From: Enterobacter ludwigii
GTDB lineage: Bacteria > Pseudomonadota > Gammaproteobacteria > Enterobacterales > Enterobacteriaceae
DNA length: 64,000 nt
Reading direction: 5' to 3'
Assembly: GCF_001750725.1 (NCBI RefSeq)
Contig: NZ_CP017279.1
Coordinates: 1,736,001 to 1,800,000 of the forward strand
This document shows positions 19,112-27,338 of the stretch, in pieces. Within the stretch, counting starts at the first letter, position 1; each line of letters opens with the position of its first letter. Below the pieces are notes generated by a model. It had not been told where the DNA came from and did no database searches. It was given only the letters and a program-made list of their open reading frames with translations. The position numbers were made by a program, and so were the translations under genes.

Positions 19112-20103
19112 TGCCGCTTCTTGATATTCGCAACCTGACCATCGAGTTCAAAACCGGTGAAGGCTGGGTGAAAGCCGTCGATCGCATCAGTATCACCCTT
19201 GCTGAGGGTGAAATTCGCGGGCTGGTGGGTGAATCCGGTTCAGGGAAAAGCCTGATCGCCAAAGCCATCTGTGGTGTGGCGAAGGATAACTGGCGCGTCA
19301 CCGCTGACCGTATGCGTTTTGATGATATCGACCTGCAACGCCTTTCTCCTCGCGAGCGTCGCAAGCTGGTCGGCCATAACGTATCAATGATTTTCCAGGA
19401 GCCGCAATCCTGTCTTGACCCGTCCGAGCGCGTGGGCAAACAGCTGATGCAGAACATTCCCGGATGGACCTATAAAGGCCGCTGGTGGCAACGGTTTGGC
19501 TGGCGTAAGCGTCGTGCTATTGAGCTGTTGCACCGCGTCGGGATCAAAGATCATAAAGATGCCATGCGCAGTTTTCCGTACGAACTGACCGACGGTGAGT
19601 GTCAGAAAGTGATGATTGCCATCGCGCTGGCCAATCAGCCGCGTCTGCTGATTGCGGATGAACCGACCAACGCGATGGAACCGACCACGCAGGCGCAGAT
19701 TTTCCGCCTGCTGACGCGTCTGAACCAGAACAACAACACCACCATTTTGTTAATCAGTCACGACCTGCAAATGCTCAGCAAATGGGCTGATAAGATTGAT
19801 GTGATGTACTGCGGGCAGACGGTCGAAACCGCCCCGAGTGAAGACCTCATCACCGCGCCGCATCATCCGTATACGCAGGCGCTGATCCGCGCCATTCCAG
19901 ATTTTGGCAGCGCCATGCCGCACAAGAGTCGCCTGAACACCCTGCCCGGGGCTATCCCGCTGCTGGAGTCCTTGCCGATTGGCTGTCGTCTGGGGCCGCG
20001 GTGCCCGTATGCGCAGCGTAAATGTATTGAGACGCCACGTCTGACAGGGGCTAAAAATCATCTATATGCCTGTCATTTCCCGCTGAACATGGAGAGAGAG
20101 TGA
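19111..20103 (+). CDS. sapD: SapD ABC transporter ATP-binding protein
   Basis: A 330-residue ATPase of the DppD class. Walker A is GESGSGKS and Walker B is [12 protein letters not shown]. The signature is the degenerate LTDGECQKV instead of LSGGQ, as I recall it also is in E. coli SapD. The C-terminal oligopeptide-transporter region ([20 protein letters not shown]) carries cysteines that bind an iron-sulfur cluster in some DppD-type relatives. In E. coli SapD also supplies ATP function to the TrkH potassium transporter. Confidence 0.95.
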   Translation: MPLLDIRNLTIEFKTGEGWVKAVDRISITLAEGEIRGLVGESGSGKSLIAKAICGVAKDNWRVTADRMRFDDIDLQRLSPRERRKLVGHNVSMIFQEPQSCLDPSERVGKQLMQNIPGWTYKGRWWQRFGWRKRRAIELLHRVGIKDHKDAMRSFPYELTDGECQKVMIAIALANQPRLLIADEPTNAMEPTTQAQIFRLLTRLNQNNNTTILLISHDLQMLSKWADKIDVMYCGQTVETAPSEDLITAPHHPYTQALIRAIPDFGSAMPHKSRLNTLPGAIPLLESLPIGCRLGPRCPYAQRKCIETPRLTGAKNHLYACHFPLNMERE

Positions 20104-20104
20104 A

Positions 20105-20911
20105 ATGGTCGAAACCTTACTGGAAGTCCGTAACCTGAGTAAGACCTTTCGCTACCGTACCGGACTGTTCCATCGTCAGACCGTTGAAGCCGTGAAGCCG
20201 CTAAGCTTTACCCTGCGCGAAAAACAGACGCTGGCGATCATCGGTGAGAACGGTTCCGGTAAATCCACGCTGGCGAAGATGCTGGCAGGCATGGTCGAAC
20301 CCTCCGGCGGCGAAGTGCTGATAGATGACCATCCGCTGGAATTCGGCGATTACTCTTTCCGCAGCCAGCGTATCCGCATGATCTTCCAGGATCCGTCGAC
20401 ATCGCTCAACCCGCGTCAGCGTATTTCGCAAATCCTCGATTTTCCGCTGCGTCTGAATACCGATCTCGAGCCAGAAGCGCGACGCAAACGCGTTTTTGAA
20501 ACCCTGCGGATGGTTGGGCTGCTGCCCGATCACGAGAGCTATTACCCGCACATGCTCGCCCCCGGCCAGAAACAGCGTCTTGGGCTCGCGCGTGCGCTGA
20601 TATTGCGCCCGAAAGTGATCATCGCCGACGAAGCGCTCGCCTCGCTGGATATGTCGATGCGGTCGCAGTTAATTAACCTGATGCTCGAATTACAGGAAAA
20701 ACAGGGTATCTCGTATATCTACGTGACCCAACATCTGGGGATGATGAAACACATCAGCGACCAGGTGATGGTCATGCATCAGGGTGAGGTTGTTGAACGT
20801 GGCAGTACCGCGGATGTTATGGCCTCTCCGCTTCATGAACTGACTAAGCGATTGATCGCCGGCCATTTCGGTGAAGCATTAACCGCGGACGCGTGGAGAA
20901 AAGACCGCTAG
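20105..20911 (+). CDS. sapF: SapF ABC transporter ATP-binding protein
   Basis: A 268-residue ATPase of the DppF class, second of the asymmetric pair with SapD. Walker A is GENGSGKST, the signature LAPGQKQRLGLARAL and Walker B KVIIADEALASLD. It starts one base after the sapD stop. It is the last gene of the sap operon. The 147 bases that follow contain no recognised gene and no clear T-tailed terminator. Confidence 0.95.
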   Translation: MVETLLEVRNLSKTFRYRTGLFHRQTVEAVKPLSFTLREKQTLAIIGENGSGKSTLAKMLAGMVEPSGGEVLIDDHPLEFGDYSFRSQRIRMIFQDPSTSLNPRQRISQILDFPLRLNTDLEPEARRKRVFETLRMVGLLPDHESYYPHMLAPGQKQRLGLARALILRPKVIIADEALASLDMSMRSQLINLMLELQEKQGISYIYVTQHLGMMKHISDQVMVMHQGEVVERGSTADVMASPLHELTKRLIAGHFGEALTADAWRKDR

Positions 20912-21058
20912 CGCGTTGGTGCAAGGGGCGGATTAACAACGCTCACCACACGCGAAATCCTCGCGGCGTTTTAACGCCCCTTATCCGACAAAAATGCCCC
21001 CGGCACACCCATTCCTTTAAGGGTTAAATGGCAGCTCGCGCGCGTTAACCCTTTCCTT

Positions 21059-21649
21059 TCACTGATGGCGTAACCCGCTTGCAAGCAGGACAAACACCTC
21101 AATCGCATGTGGCAACGTCTTCTGTGGATCGTCACTGGCGGCTATCAACAGTGCAGCATTGAGCGCAGCGCCATTTAACAGCTGTGCAGCGACGTTTGCA
21201 TCCATGTCTTTCAGGACCTTGCGTTCAATCATTTTTTCTATGGTCTGACGGGTAGATTCCAGGCAGCTATTCTGGCTGGGCCAGTGGGCCGGGTCACCCA
21301 GAACAGCCGGACCATCACGCAGTACAATACGCTGCACTTCCGGATCGAGCGCCATTTTGATGTAAGCGACGCCTTCCGCCAGCAGTCGTTCCCAGTCATT
21401 CTCGGCGCTGGCGGCAATTTCCTTCGCCTTTCGTGCCATTTCGCTGTCTATCTGGGCGACCACCGCAGCCAGCAAGCCTTTCTTGTCAGTGAAATTATGG
21501 TATAGCGCTCCACGTGTTAACCCCACGCTTGCGGTCAACTCATCCATGGAGGCTGCGGCATAGCCTTTCTCGGCAAAAGCTTTGCGCCCTGCCTGTATCA
21601 TTTTTTCGCGATTTTCCTGGGCCGTTTCGGCACGGCTTTTTGCAGCCAT
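21059..21649 (-). CDS. TetR/AcrR-family repressor
   Basis: A 196-residue regulator. The N-terminal TetR HTH is clear (KMIQAGRKAFAEKGYAAASM, then VGLTRGALYHNFTDKKGLL). The C-terminal ligand domain is not assignable to a named member. The start at 21649 (MAAKSRAE) has AAGGA 6 bases away. Two further in-frame ATGs at 21688 and 21718 lie within palindromic operators and would translate operator DNA, so they are rejected. It is divergent from the RidA-like gene with two 17-bp palindromes between them, and so is probably autoregulated and represses its neighbour. The ligand is unknown. Confidence 0.88.
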   Translation of the reverse strand: MAAKSRAETAQENREKMIQAGRKAFAEKGYAAASMDELTASVGLTRGALYHNFTDKKGLLAAVVAQIDSEMARKAKEIAASAENDWERLLAEGVAYIKMALDPEVQRIVLRDGPAVLGDPAHWPSQNSCLESTRQTIEKMIERKVLKDMDANVAAQLLNGAALNAALLIAASDDPQKTLPHAIEVFVLLASGLRHQ

Positions 21650-21684
21650 AAGACGTCCTTGGTTACGTTGTGTTTTTCCGTTTG

Positions 21685-21701
21685 ACATACGTGGCGTATG
21701 T
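21685..21701. promoter_or_regulatory. TetR-type operator 1
   Basis: ACATACGTGGCGTATGT has perfect 7-bp arms (ACATACG/CGTATGT) around a 3-bp centre. It overlaps a plus-strand promoter-like -35 TTGACA (21682-21687), which is 17 bp from TTAGAT (21705-21710). Its centre is 30 bp from that of operator 2, about three helical turns, so both sites face the same side of the DNA. Confidence 0.8.
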
Positions 21702-21714
21702 GGTTTAGATTTTG

Positions 21715-21731
21715 ACATACGCCGCGTATGT
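21715..21731. promoter_or_regulatory. TetR-type operator 2
   Basis: ACATACGCCGCGTATGT has the same 7-bp arms as operator 1 with a different 3-bp centre. It too is preceded by TTTG, so each operator starts inside a TTGACA box. Both operators lie between the divergent start codons at 21649 and 21782, as expected for a TetR-family repressor controlling itself and the neighbouring gene. Confidence 0.8.
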
Positions 21732-21781
21732 TAATACGACCGCGTGATCTCAACAATACCCCCAATCGAAAAGGAAATGCC

Positions 21782-22177
21782 ATGCACCCACGTGAACCTG
21801 TATTTCCCGCTAATCGTCATGCCCTCTATGAAGAACATGGCTATTCTGCTGCCATTCGCTCTGGCGATCTGTTATTTGTCTCAGGCCAGGTTGGAAGCCG
21901 CAGCGACGGCACACCTGAAACGGATTTCGGCGCTCAGGTACAACTGGCTTTTGATAATCTCCAGGCTACGCTTTCTGCCGCGGGATGTACGTTTGATGAT
22001 GTGATCGACGTGACGACGTTTCATACCGATCCTGAAAATCAGTTTTCAACCATCATGGAAGCCAAAAAATTAGCGTTTCCCCGCCCCCCTTATCCAAACT
22101 GGACGGCCGTGGGGGTAAACTGGCTTGCGGGCTTTGATTTTGAAATTAAGGTCATTGCCAGAATCCCACCGCAATAA
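21782..22177 (+). CDS. RidA/YjgF-family protein lacking the deaminase arginine
   Basis: A 131-residue Rid-family protein with the family blocks LLFVSGQVGSRSDGTPETDF, AFDNLQATLSAAGCTFDDVI and VTTFHTDPENQF. True RidA deaminates 2-aminoacrylate using a conserved Arg in the strand before the C-terminus. Here that region reads YPNWTAVGVNWL with no Arg, so the protein belongs to another Rid subgroup of unknown activity. The start has AAGGA 6 bases upstream; an ATG 18 codons earlier is not used. It is divergent from the TetR gene and under the twin operators. A role in detoxifying a compound sensed by the TetR protein is a guess. Confidence 0.88.
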   Translation: MHPREPVFPANRHALYEEHGYSAAIRSGDLLFVSGQVGSRSDGTPETDFGAQVQLAFDNLQATLSAAGCTFDDVIDVTTFHTDPENQFSTIMEAKKLAFPRPPYPNWTAVGVNWLAGFDFEIKVIARIPPQ

Positions 22178-22249
22178 AGCAAGTATTCGGCATAGACCCC
22201 ACCGGCAATTTATTAATTACGTCATGACGCCACATGCTGTAGATATCGA

Positions 22250-23074
22250 ATGAAAGATAGTATTAGTAAATATATTCTCACCTGGGTAGAGGAAAATAAT
22301 TTTTCTATTTTACATATTGATCAACTGGTTAAAGATACCGGGTATAGCAGAAGAACCATCGAAACATGGTTTAAAGAGAAATATCACCTCTCTTTAGGTG
22401 AGTACATCCTAAGGAGAAGGCTGAGCCTTGCGGCCATCATGCTCAGAATGACGTCGCTTCCCGTTACGGACATTGCTTATTTATTTCACTACCAAAGCAG
22501 CCAGGGGTTTTCAAGAGCCTTTAAAAAGATGACGGGACTCACCCCTTCTGAATACAGAAATGCAAAAGAGTGGGATTTTGATATCCTTCAGCCCTCATTT
22601 TTATTAGACGATCTTCAAACACCCAAAATAACACTCTGTGAACTCAATGAGATTTTTCCGTATACCCATGAGATTATAGAGCACGATCATCTTTTTGATA
22701 CAGCGGTGCACGATGTCACTAAAAAAATCAAAAAACTCCTGCTTGAGAATCGCGATCGGATCCAACAGCTTGCCATAGTGCCGCGCCGACCAGAACGTCT
22801 GGGTAAAAGCCGTTCCTATCTGGTAGAAGTCTTAATTTCATATTGTTTAGACAGCACTAAAACAACAAAGAAAGACACACTTTTACTTACCGGGAAATAT
22901 GCAAAAATGTCCTTTGAAGGCAGCTGGGAGAGTTATAGCGCCTATAACAAAATTGCGTTTGTTAAGGCAATGGTGACGAACCGCCTGACGTTGCGCGATG
23001 GCATTCATTTAATGCGTTTTAACGCCTGCAGCGATGAGCGCGTTAACTTTGATATTTACATCCCTGTGTTATAA
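22250..23074 (+). CDS. AraC-family regulator, Rob-like architecture (paralogue 1)
   Basis: A 274-residue protein with the AraC double HTH at the N-terminus (about residues 5-105: LVKDTGYSRRTIETWFKEKY, LPVTDIAYLFHYQSSQGFSR, AFKKMTGLTPSEYR). The C-terminal part ends FDIYIPVL and resembles the GyrI-like ligand fold of Rob, though this is a pattern impression. It is clearly paralogous to the protein at 25401-26225: HTH blocks such as LRMTSLPVT and QGF-RAFKK and the ending FDIYIP are shared. Base composition is more A/T-rich than the flanking sap and fabI genes, suggesting horizontal acquisition. The target genes are unknown; the neighbouring dgcT and pgaA remnant suggest biofilm control. Confidence 0.85.
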   Translation: MKDSISKYILTWVEENNFSILHIDQLVKDTGYSRRTIETWFKEKYHLSLGEYILRRRLSLAAIMLRMTSLPVTDIAYLFHYQSSQGFSRAFKKMTGLTPSEYRNAKEWDFDILQPSFLLDDLQTPKITLCELNEIFPYTHEIIEHDHLFDTAVHDVTKKIKKLLLENRDRIQQLAIVPRRPERLGKSRSYLVEVLISYCLDSTKTTKKDTLLLTGKYAKMSFEGSWESYSAYNKIAFVKAMVTNRLTLRDGIHLMRFNACSDERVNFDIYIPVL

Positions 23075-23126
23075 CCCCGTTTTTTCTTGCGCGTAAATCA
23101 CACCGCGGGAGGCGCGCAACGCCGGT

Positions 23127-24482
23127 TCAGACCGACCCTGCGGCCTGTCTGCACACGGTTCTGTTTTTACCACCGTGCTTGGCCTCATACAGTGCTTCAT
23201 CCACATCACGAATGATATCGCTACTGTTGACGTTTTCCTGAATGGCTGAGCACACGCCAATACTTAACGTTACCGTCAGGGGCACCGCGTACAGGTTACC
23301 CTGCCCGGTGCGTTGCTCAACATTCTGACGAATCCGTTCTGCGACGGCTACGGCCATACTCCTGTCCGTGTCGGGCAACAGCAGGCCAAACTCTTCACCT
23401 CCCAGTCTGGCAAAGACGTCATTATCACGAATACTGTCTTTAATAATATCCACGACCGCCAGAATGACGCGGTCCCCCACAGGATGTCCCCAGGTGTCAT
23501 TAATGGTCTTAAAGTTATCGATATCCAGCATCATAATGCTGGTGCCCTTTTCTGTTCTGAGCATGCGGAGCCGCTGAAGTGCCTCAAAAAAATACTTGCG
23601 GTTGAAGATCTGCGTAAGGGGATCGCGGTTAACCCGATCGCCAAAAAATCTCAGCAAGCTGAAGACATGTAACAGTAAGGTACAGATAACAAATAGTTTA
23701 CTGAACACTTCTACCGCCCGGCTGATATACCAGAGCGACAGGTTATACGTATCGAGTAAGAGCAGGAAAAAGTTATAGGTGATCGCAGAAAGGCATACCA
23801 CGATGATGCTGTTCCAGACGCCAGATGAAAAGCGTGTCACGTAAGTCATGTAGCAGGCCAGGGCCGACCAGAGCACTATCAGAGCGTTAACGTAGCGGAC
23901 ATCCCAGACAGGATGATACTGATCGGGGCGATACGCGGCTATCGTTAATGTCCAGGTTGGATTGTAGCTGCTCAACGCATGGGCCAGCACCGGGAACATA
24001 ACCAAGGGGATTAACGATATTAGCGCCAGCCAGACCTTATTCCGTAATGTGAACCGTCGCCGTGCCGTGTGTTTCTCCACCCATACAGCAAGCCCCAGCA
24101 AAAAAATAAAACTTAACTGGCGGAAAAAATAAAATACCGCCGTATCGTTTGTTTTTAGCGTATGGGTTAACCCGGCGTCTTCAGGAAGCTGAATGACGAT
24201 AATGGTTTCTATGAAATAGATGAGACCGCTCAGAAACGCCATGCTCAGGATTAACAGAGATAAATGAGACCGGTCAGACGCATACTGCATCTGGGTAAAA
24301 ATAAAGATAATGGTATCCAGAAAAAATAGCGCAATCATGACGATCAAATAGGTTGTCATGGGTACCCTGAAACCTGGATTATCATTTACAAAAAAGGAGT
24401 TCACCGCGATCATCAGTGCAAACAGCAGCGCACCGGACAGCACGATCATTTTCTCAGCCAACGTAATGTTATTCATGTTCAT
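23127..24482 (-). CDS. dgcT: Membrane diguanylate cyclase, DgcT (YcdT)-like
   Basis: A 451-residue protein. The first 280 or so residues hold about eight hydrophobic helices of the MASE4 type (for example YLIVMIALFFLDTIIFIFTQ). The C-terminal GGDEF domain has RDPLTQIFNRKYFF, DIDNFKTINDTWGHPVGD and the active-site motif GGEEF, so it should make cyclic di-GMP. No RxxD inhibitory site is evident five residues before GGEEF. The sequence closely resembles E. coli YcdT, which sits beside pgaABCD. Here a pgaA fragment lies directly upstream on the same strand. The start is uncertain: ATGs at 24476 and 24482 precede the first helix, and an ATG at 24545 would add 21 unlikely residues; none has a good ribosome site. 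Confidence 0.85.
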   Translation of the reverse strand: MNMNNITLAEKMIVLSGALLFALMIAVNSFFVNDNPGFRVPMTTYLIVMIALFFLDTIIFIFTQMQYASDRSHLSLLILSMAFLSGLIYFIETIIVIQLPEDAGLTHTLKTNDTAVFYFFRQLSFIFLLGLAVWVEKHTARRRFTLRNKVWLALISLIPLVMFPVLAHALSSYNPTWTLTIAAYRPDQYHPVWDVRYVNALIVLWSALACYMTYVTRFSSGVWNSIIVVCLSAITYNFFLLLLDTYNLSLWYISRAVEVFSKLFVICTLLLHVFSLLRFFGDRVNRDPLTQIFNRKYFFEALQRLRMLRTEKGTSIMMLDIDNFKTINDTWGHPVGDRVILAVVDIIKDSIRDNDVFARLGGEEFGLLLPDTDRSMAVAVAERIRQNVEQRTGQGNLYAVPLTVTLSIGVCSAIQENVNSSDIIRDVDEALYEAKHGGKNRTVCRQAAGSV

Positions 24483-24622
24483 TAATACCGCATAAATAAA
24501 AGACGTGAAACGGCAGAGCGATTTACACCATTCTCTGCTTAACATCGAGGGGCAAACCGGTCAGGCTTGCCACCCTCTTTTCAGATGCTTCAGTTAACCG
24601 ACCTCAGTCTGTTGAAGTGGAT

Positions 24623-24654
24623 TATCCCGGTCGATGTCGTACCGAACCGGGATA
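24623..24654. repeat. Inverted repeat just after the pgaA fragment
   Basis: There are perfect 9-bp arms (TATCCCGGT/ACCGGGATA) around 14 bases. The repeat begins four bases past the pgaA fragment stop on the minus strand. There is no following T tract, so it is not a typical intrinsic terminator. It may mark a rearrangement junction or slow transcription into dgcT. Confidence 0.5.
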
Positions 24655-24658
24655 TTCC

Positions 24659-25018
24659 CTACTGCGCTTTACTCACCAGTGAGATCACTCTTACCTGCTT
24701 GTTGCGATAGGCTATCGCCAGCGCTGAATAGGCCCTCGCCGGTAACGTGTGATGTTTGTATTGTGAATAGACGTTGATAACCTCATTATCTTTACCGGCC
24801 CACAGGGCGATTTGCATCCAGTCGGCGACCTGAGACTCATCAAGCCGATGGTGGCCTGAAAACCATGACAAGGCTGGTTCCGTATTGCCTTTTCTCGCCT
24901 CGATAATCAGAGCGTCATACTGACTATGTTCCTCTGGTGTCATGGCCGACACCGTCGCGTAAGGAAAAGAAACCGTTCCGACAATTAACGTCTTAACTAA
25001 TAACTGTGCAATCCTCAT
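24659..25018 (-). pseudogene. pgaA: 5' fragment of pgaA (PNAG outer-membrane export porin)
   Basis: PgaA exports poly-beta-1,6-N-acetylglucosamine and is about 800 residues long in E. coli. This frame encodes only 119 residues. A signal peptide ends VSAMTPEE, and the start of the TPR region follows with YDALIIEARKGNTEPALSWF, ADWMQIALWAGKDNEVINVY, LPARAYSALAIAYRN. These match the E. coli N-terminus block for block. From about residue 106 similarity stops (VRVISLVSKAQ) and a stop follows. No beta-barrel and no pgaB, pgaC or pgaD is present. It is probably non-functional, although a secreted TPR stub could still be made. Confidence 0.87.
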
Positions 25019-25050
25019 GCATGCATTCCATATATCCGTATATGTTAAAC

Positions 25051-25287
25051 TTAGTGATGCGTTTTATTCTGTAAAAGAAAATGTGGAAAATACTCCTCCC
25101 CTGAAGCATATTGAAAGAAATGGCGAAACTCCTCTAACTTTCGCTCATATTTCCCCCTGTCCTCCTCCGAAATTCTTGTCAGGACACAATCCTGCAGATT
25201 ATCGATACCGAGCCATTCGCTAAATGCGACGGAATAGGCAATTGAGTCGATATCATTATCATCGAATCGATACAATTCTTCTTTCAT
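25051..25287 (-). CDS. Small acidic protein of unknown function
   Basis: A 78-residue frame rich in Asp and Glu, starting MKEELYRFDDNDIDSIAYSV, with no signal peptide, membrane helix or recognised domain. GGAG lies 9 bases before the ATG. It stands between the AraC-like paralogue 2 and the pgaA fragment on the same strand, 32 bases before pgaA, and so may be co-transcribed with the remnant of the pga operon. I do not recognise it. Confidence 0.6.
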   Translation of the reverse strand: MKEELYRFDDNDIDSIAYSVAFSEWLGIDNLQDCVLTRISEEDRGKYERKLEEFRHFFQYASGEEYFPHFLLQNKTHH

Positions 25288-25400
25288 CGTTCACAACTCC
25301 ATTTGTAAAACATCTGTTTTGCGAGGAATATATAGCGTCAGGGCTCACAGATGAGAGCCCGTACTGACTGATTCGTTTTAATTACGAGACGGTGCCAGAC

Positions 25401-26225
25401 TCAGACTATGGGTATATAAATATCAAATACGACCTTATCTTCGGAGCAGGAATGGAACGTCATTAAATGGGTTTCATTACGCAGCCTGAATTGATGATAT
25501 GACATTACCCACAAATAGTTCTTTTTGCTGAGCTTACCGTAGGCGCTCCAGCTACCGTCATACCGCATAACGGCATATTTACCGGAAAAATGATATTCCT
25601 GTTTTTGGTGCGACGTATTATCCGGTGACAGATAATCAATTATGACTTCAGCCATGTTTTCCCGGCTTTTATCCAGGCCTTCTGGACGCCGTCCCCTGAT
25701 GGCGATTTCTTTTACCTCCCCACGATGATCAAGCAAAAGTTTTCTCAGTCTTTTGGTCACATCCTGTATCGCAGGATTAAAAATATGATCATATTCCGTC
25801 AGGGTATCGTTATAGGAAAACGTCCGCGCCAGCCGACATATCTTCACGTCAGGTTTACGGAGCCCTTCTAATAACAGTGAAGGATGGTAACGCTGGAAGT
25901 CCCATATTTCATCGCTTCGATATTGAGACGGTGTTTTCCCGGTCAATTTCTTAAACGCGCGGGCAAAACCCTGTCCACTATGATACTGAAAAATGTGAGC
26001 GATTTCGGTGACCGGCAGCGACGTCATCCTTAATAAAGACGCGGCATAGCTCATTCGTCTCCTGAGCATATACTCACCCAGCGACTGGTGGAATTGGTGT
26101 TTAAACCAGATTTCGAGCGTCCTTCTGCTGTAACCCGTTTTTACGACCAGCCGGTCGATATGCTCCAGAGATAAAATATTATCTTCAACCCAGTCTATAA
26201 CGTGTTTGTTAATGATTTCTTTCAT
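25401..26225 (-). CDS. AraC-family regulator, Rob-like architecture (paralogue 2)
   Basis: A 274-residue protein, exactly the length of paralogue 1 at 22250-23074. The N-terminal AraC HTH pair reads VVKTGYSRRTLEIWFKHQFH and LPVTEIAHIFQYHSGQGFAR. The C-terminal region carries GKYAVMRYDGSWSAYGKLSK and ends FDIYIPIV, compatible with a GyrI-like effector domain. It is upstream of the 78-residue protein and the pgaA fragment on the same strand, and is a candidate former regulator of the pga genes. The two copies bracket the dgcT-pgaA remnant and point in opposite directions. Confidence 0.85.
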   Translation of the reverse strand: MKEIINKHVIDWVEDNILSLEHIDRLVVKTGYSRRTLEIWFKHQFHQSLGEYMLRRRMSYAASLLRMTSLPVTEIAHIFQYHSGQGFARAFKKLTGKTPSQYRSDEIWDFQRYHPSLLLEGLRKPDVKICRLARTFSYNDTLTEYDHIFNPAIQDVTKRLRKLLLDHRGEVKEIAIRGRRPEGLDKSRENMAEVIIDYLSPDNTSHQKQEYHFSGKYAVMRYDGSWSAYGKLSKKNYLWVMSYHQFRLRNETHLMTFHSCSEDKVVFDIYIPIV

Positions 26226-26542
26226 GTTTTGACTCTAACTGGATTGTAATACGTAAAATCCACTGAACGGATCATTTTGCGCAAAAACGCCCGCCTCTGG
26301 TTGGATGAGGCGAACCGGCCGCGCAGTGATATAATGGACGGATGCCTGTGAAACAGCGTGATAACGCGTTCGCTCACCCCCTTCCATGACATACGTCACG
26401 GGCTTTGAGCGAGAAATAGCGTGACACAAGGGGCACTGAGTGGGATATAATTTCGAGCTAATTTCGAATGACTTTGAAATGTTGCCTGTAATGCTATGAT
26501 TTACAAGGCAAAAAATAAGCAATGAATATAAGGATTAAATCT
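26226..26542 (+). promoter_or_regulatory. fabI upstream region with extended -10 promoter
   Basis: This 317-base spacer holds no supported gene. Near its end lies TGCTATGAT, an extended -10 (TATGAT at 26495-26500), with weak -35 candidates around 26472-26479. The predicted start lies about 35 bases before the fabI ATG. Just upstream the octamer AATTTCGA occurs twice, 11 bp apart (26449-26456 and 26460-26467), and could be a regulator site. E. coli has ycjD between sapF and fabI; no trace of it was seen. Confidence 0.5.
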
Positions 26543-27331
26543 ATGGGTTTTCTTTCCGGTAAGCGCATTCTGGTAACTGGCGTTGCCAGCAAACTGTCCA
26601 TCGCATACGGCATCGCACAGGCTATGCATCGCGAAGGCGCTGAGCTGGCGTTCACCTACCAGAACGACAAGCTGAAAGGCCGTGTAGAAGAGTTTGCCGC
26701 GCAGCTGGGTTCCAGCCTTGTTCTGGAATGCGACGTTGCACAAGACGAAAGCATCGATGGCATGTTTGCTGAACTGGCAAAAGCATGGCCGAAATTCGAC
26801 GGTTTCGTTCACTCCATCGGCTTCGCTCCTGGCGATCAGCTGGACGGCGACTACGTGAACGCGGTAACCCGTGATGGCTTCAAAATCGCTCACGACATCA
26901 GCTCCTACAGCTTCGTGGCAATGGCTAAATCTTGCCGTGCGATGTTGAACCCAGGCGCAGCTCTGCTGACCCTGTCCTATCTGGGCGCAGAACGTGCTAT
27001 CCCTAACTACAACGTTATGGGTCTGGCTAAAGCGTCTCTGGAAGCAAACGTCCGCTACATGGCGAACGCGATGGGTCCAGAAGGTGTGCGTGTGAACGCT
27101 ATCTCCGCGGGTCCAATCCGTACCCTGGCAGCTTCCGGTATCAAAGATTTCCGTAAAATGCTGGCGCACTGCGAAGCGGTTACGCCGATTCGTCGTACCG
27201 TTACCATTGAAGATGTGGGTAACTCTGCAGCGTTCCTGTGCTCTGACCTTTCCGCGGGTATCTCCGGCGAAGTGGTTCACGTTGACGGCGGCTTCAACAT
27301 CGCTGCAATGAACGAGCTGGAAATTAAATAA
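26543..27331 (+). CDS. fabI: Enoyl-[acyl-carrier-protein] reductase (NADH)
   Basis: A 262-residue SDR-superfamily enzyme that reduces trans-2-enoyl-ACP in the last step of each fatty-acid elongation cycle; it is the triclosan target. Visible features are the N-terminal [20 protein letters not shown], the catalytic Tyr/Lys in [20 protein letters not shown] and [21 protein letters not shown] precedes the ATG by 8 bases. An upstream in-frame ATG at 26522 would add seven residues and is unlikely. FabI also affects the fatty-acid pool from which the DSF synthase RpfF, encoded 6 kb downstream, would draw. Confidence 0.97.
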   Translation: MGFLSGKRILVTGVASKLSIAYGIAQAMHREGAELAFTYQNDKLKGRVEEFAAQLGSSLVLECDVAQDESIDGMFAELAKAWPKFDGFVHSIGFAPGDQLDGDYVNAVTRDGFKIAHDISSYSFVAMAKSCRAMLNPGAALLTLSYLGAERAIPNYNVMGLAKASLEANVRYMANAMGPEGVRVNAISAGPIRTLAASGIKDFRKMLAHCEAVTPIRRTVTIEDVGNSAAFLCSDLSAGISGEVVHVDGGFNIAAMNELEIK

Positions 27332-27338
27332 GCTGTGA

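Noticed and set aside
21650-21718. Longer TetR start sites at 21688 and 21718
   Set aside because: They would translate the palindromic operators; the ATG at 21649 has an ideal AAGGA.
24580-24640. A frame after the pgaA stop reading RYDIDRDNPLQQTEVG, faintly like the PgaA C-terminus (YDGDREHNLYVEFD)
   Set aside because: The match is short and overlaps the perfect inverted repeat at 24623-24654, which explains much of the sequence. It is not enough to claim a 3' pgaA remnant.
26387-26398. TGACATACGTCA upstream of fabI, resembling half of the TetR operators at 21685-21731
   Set aside because: Only one half site is present and the right half does not match; probably chance.
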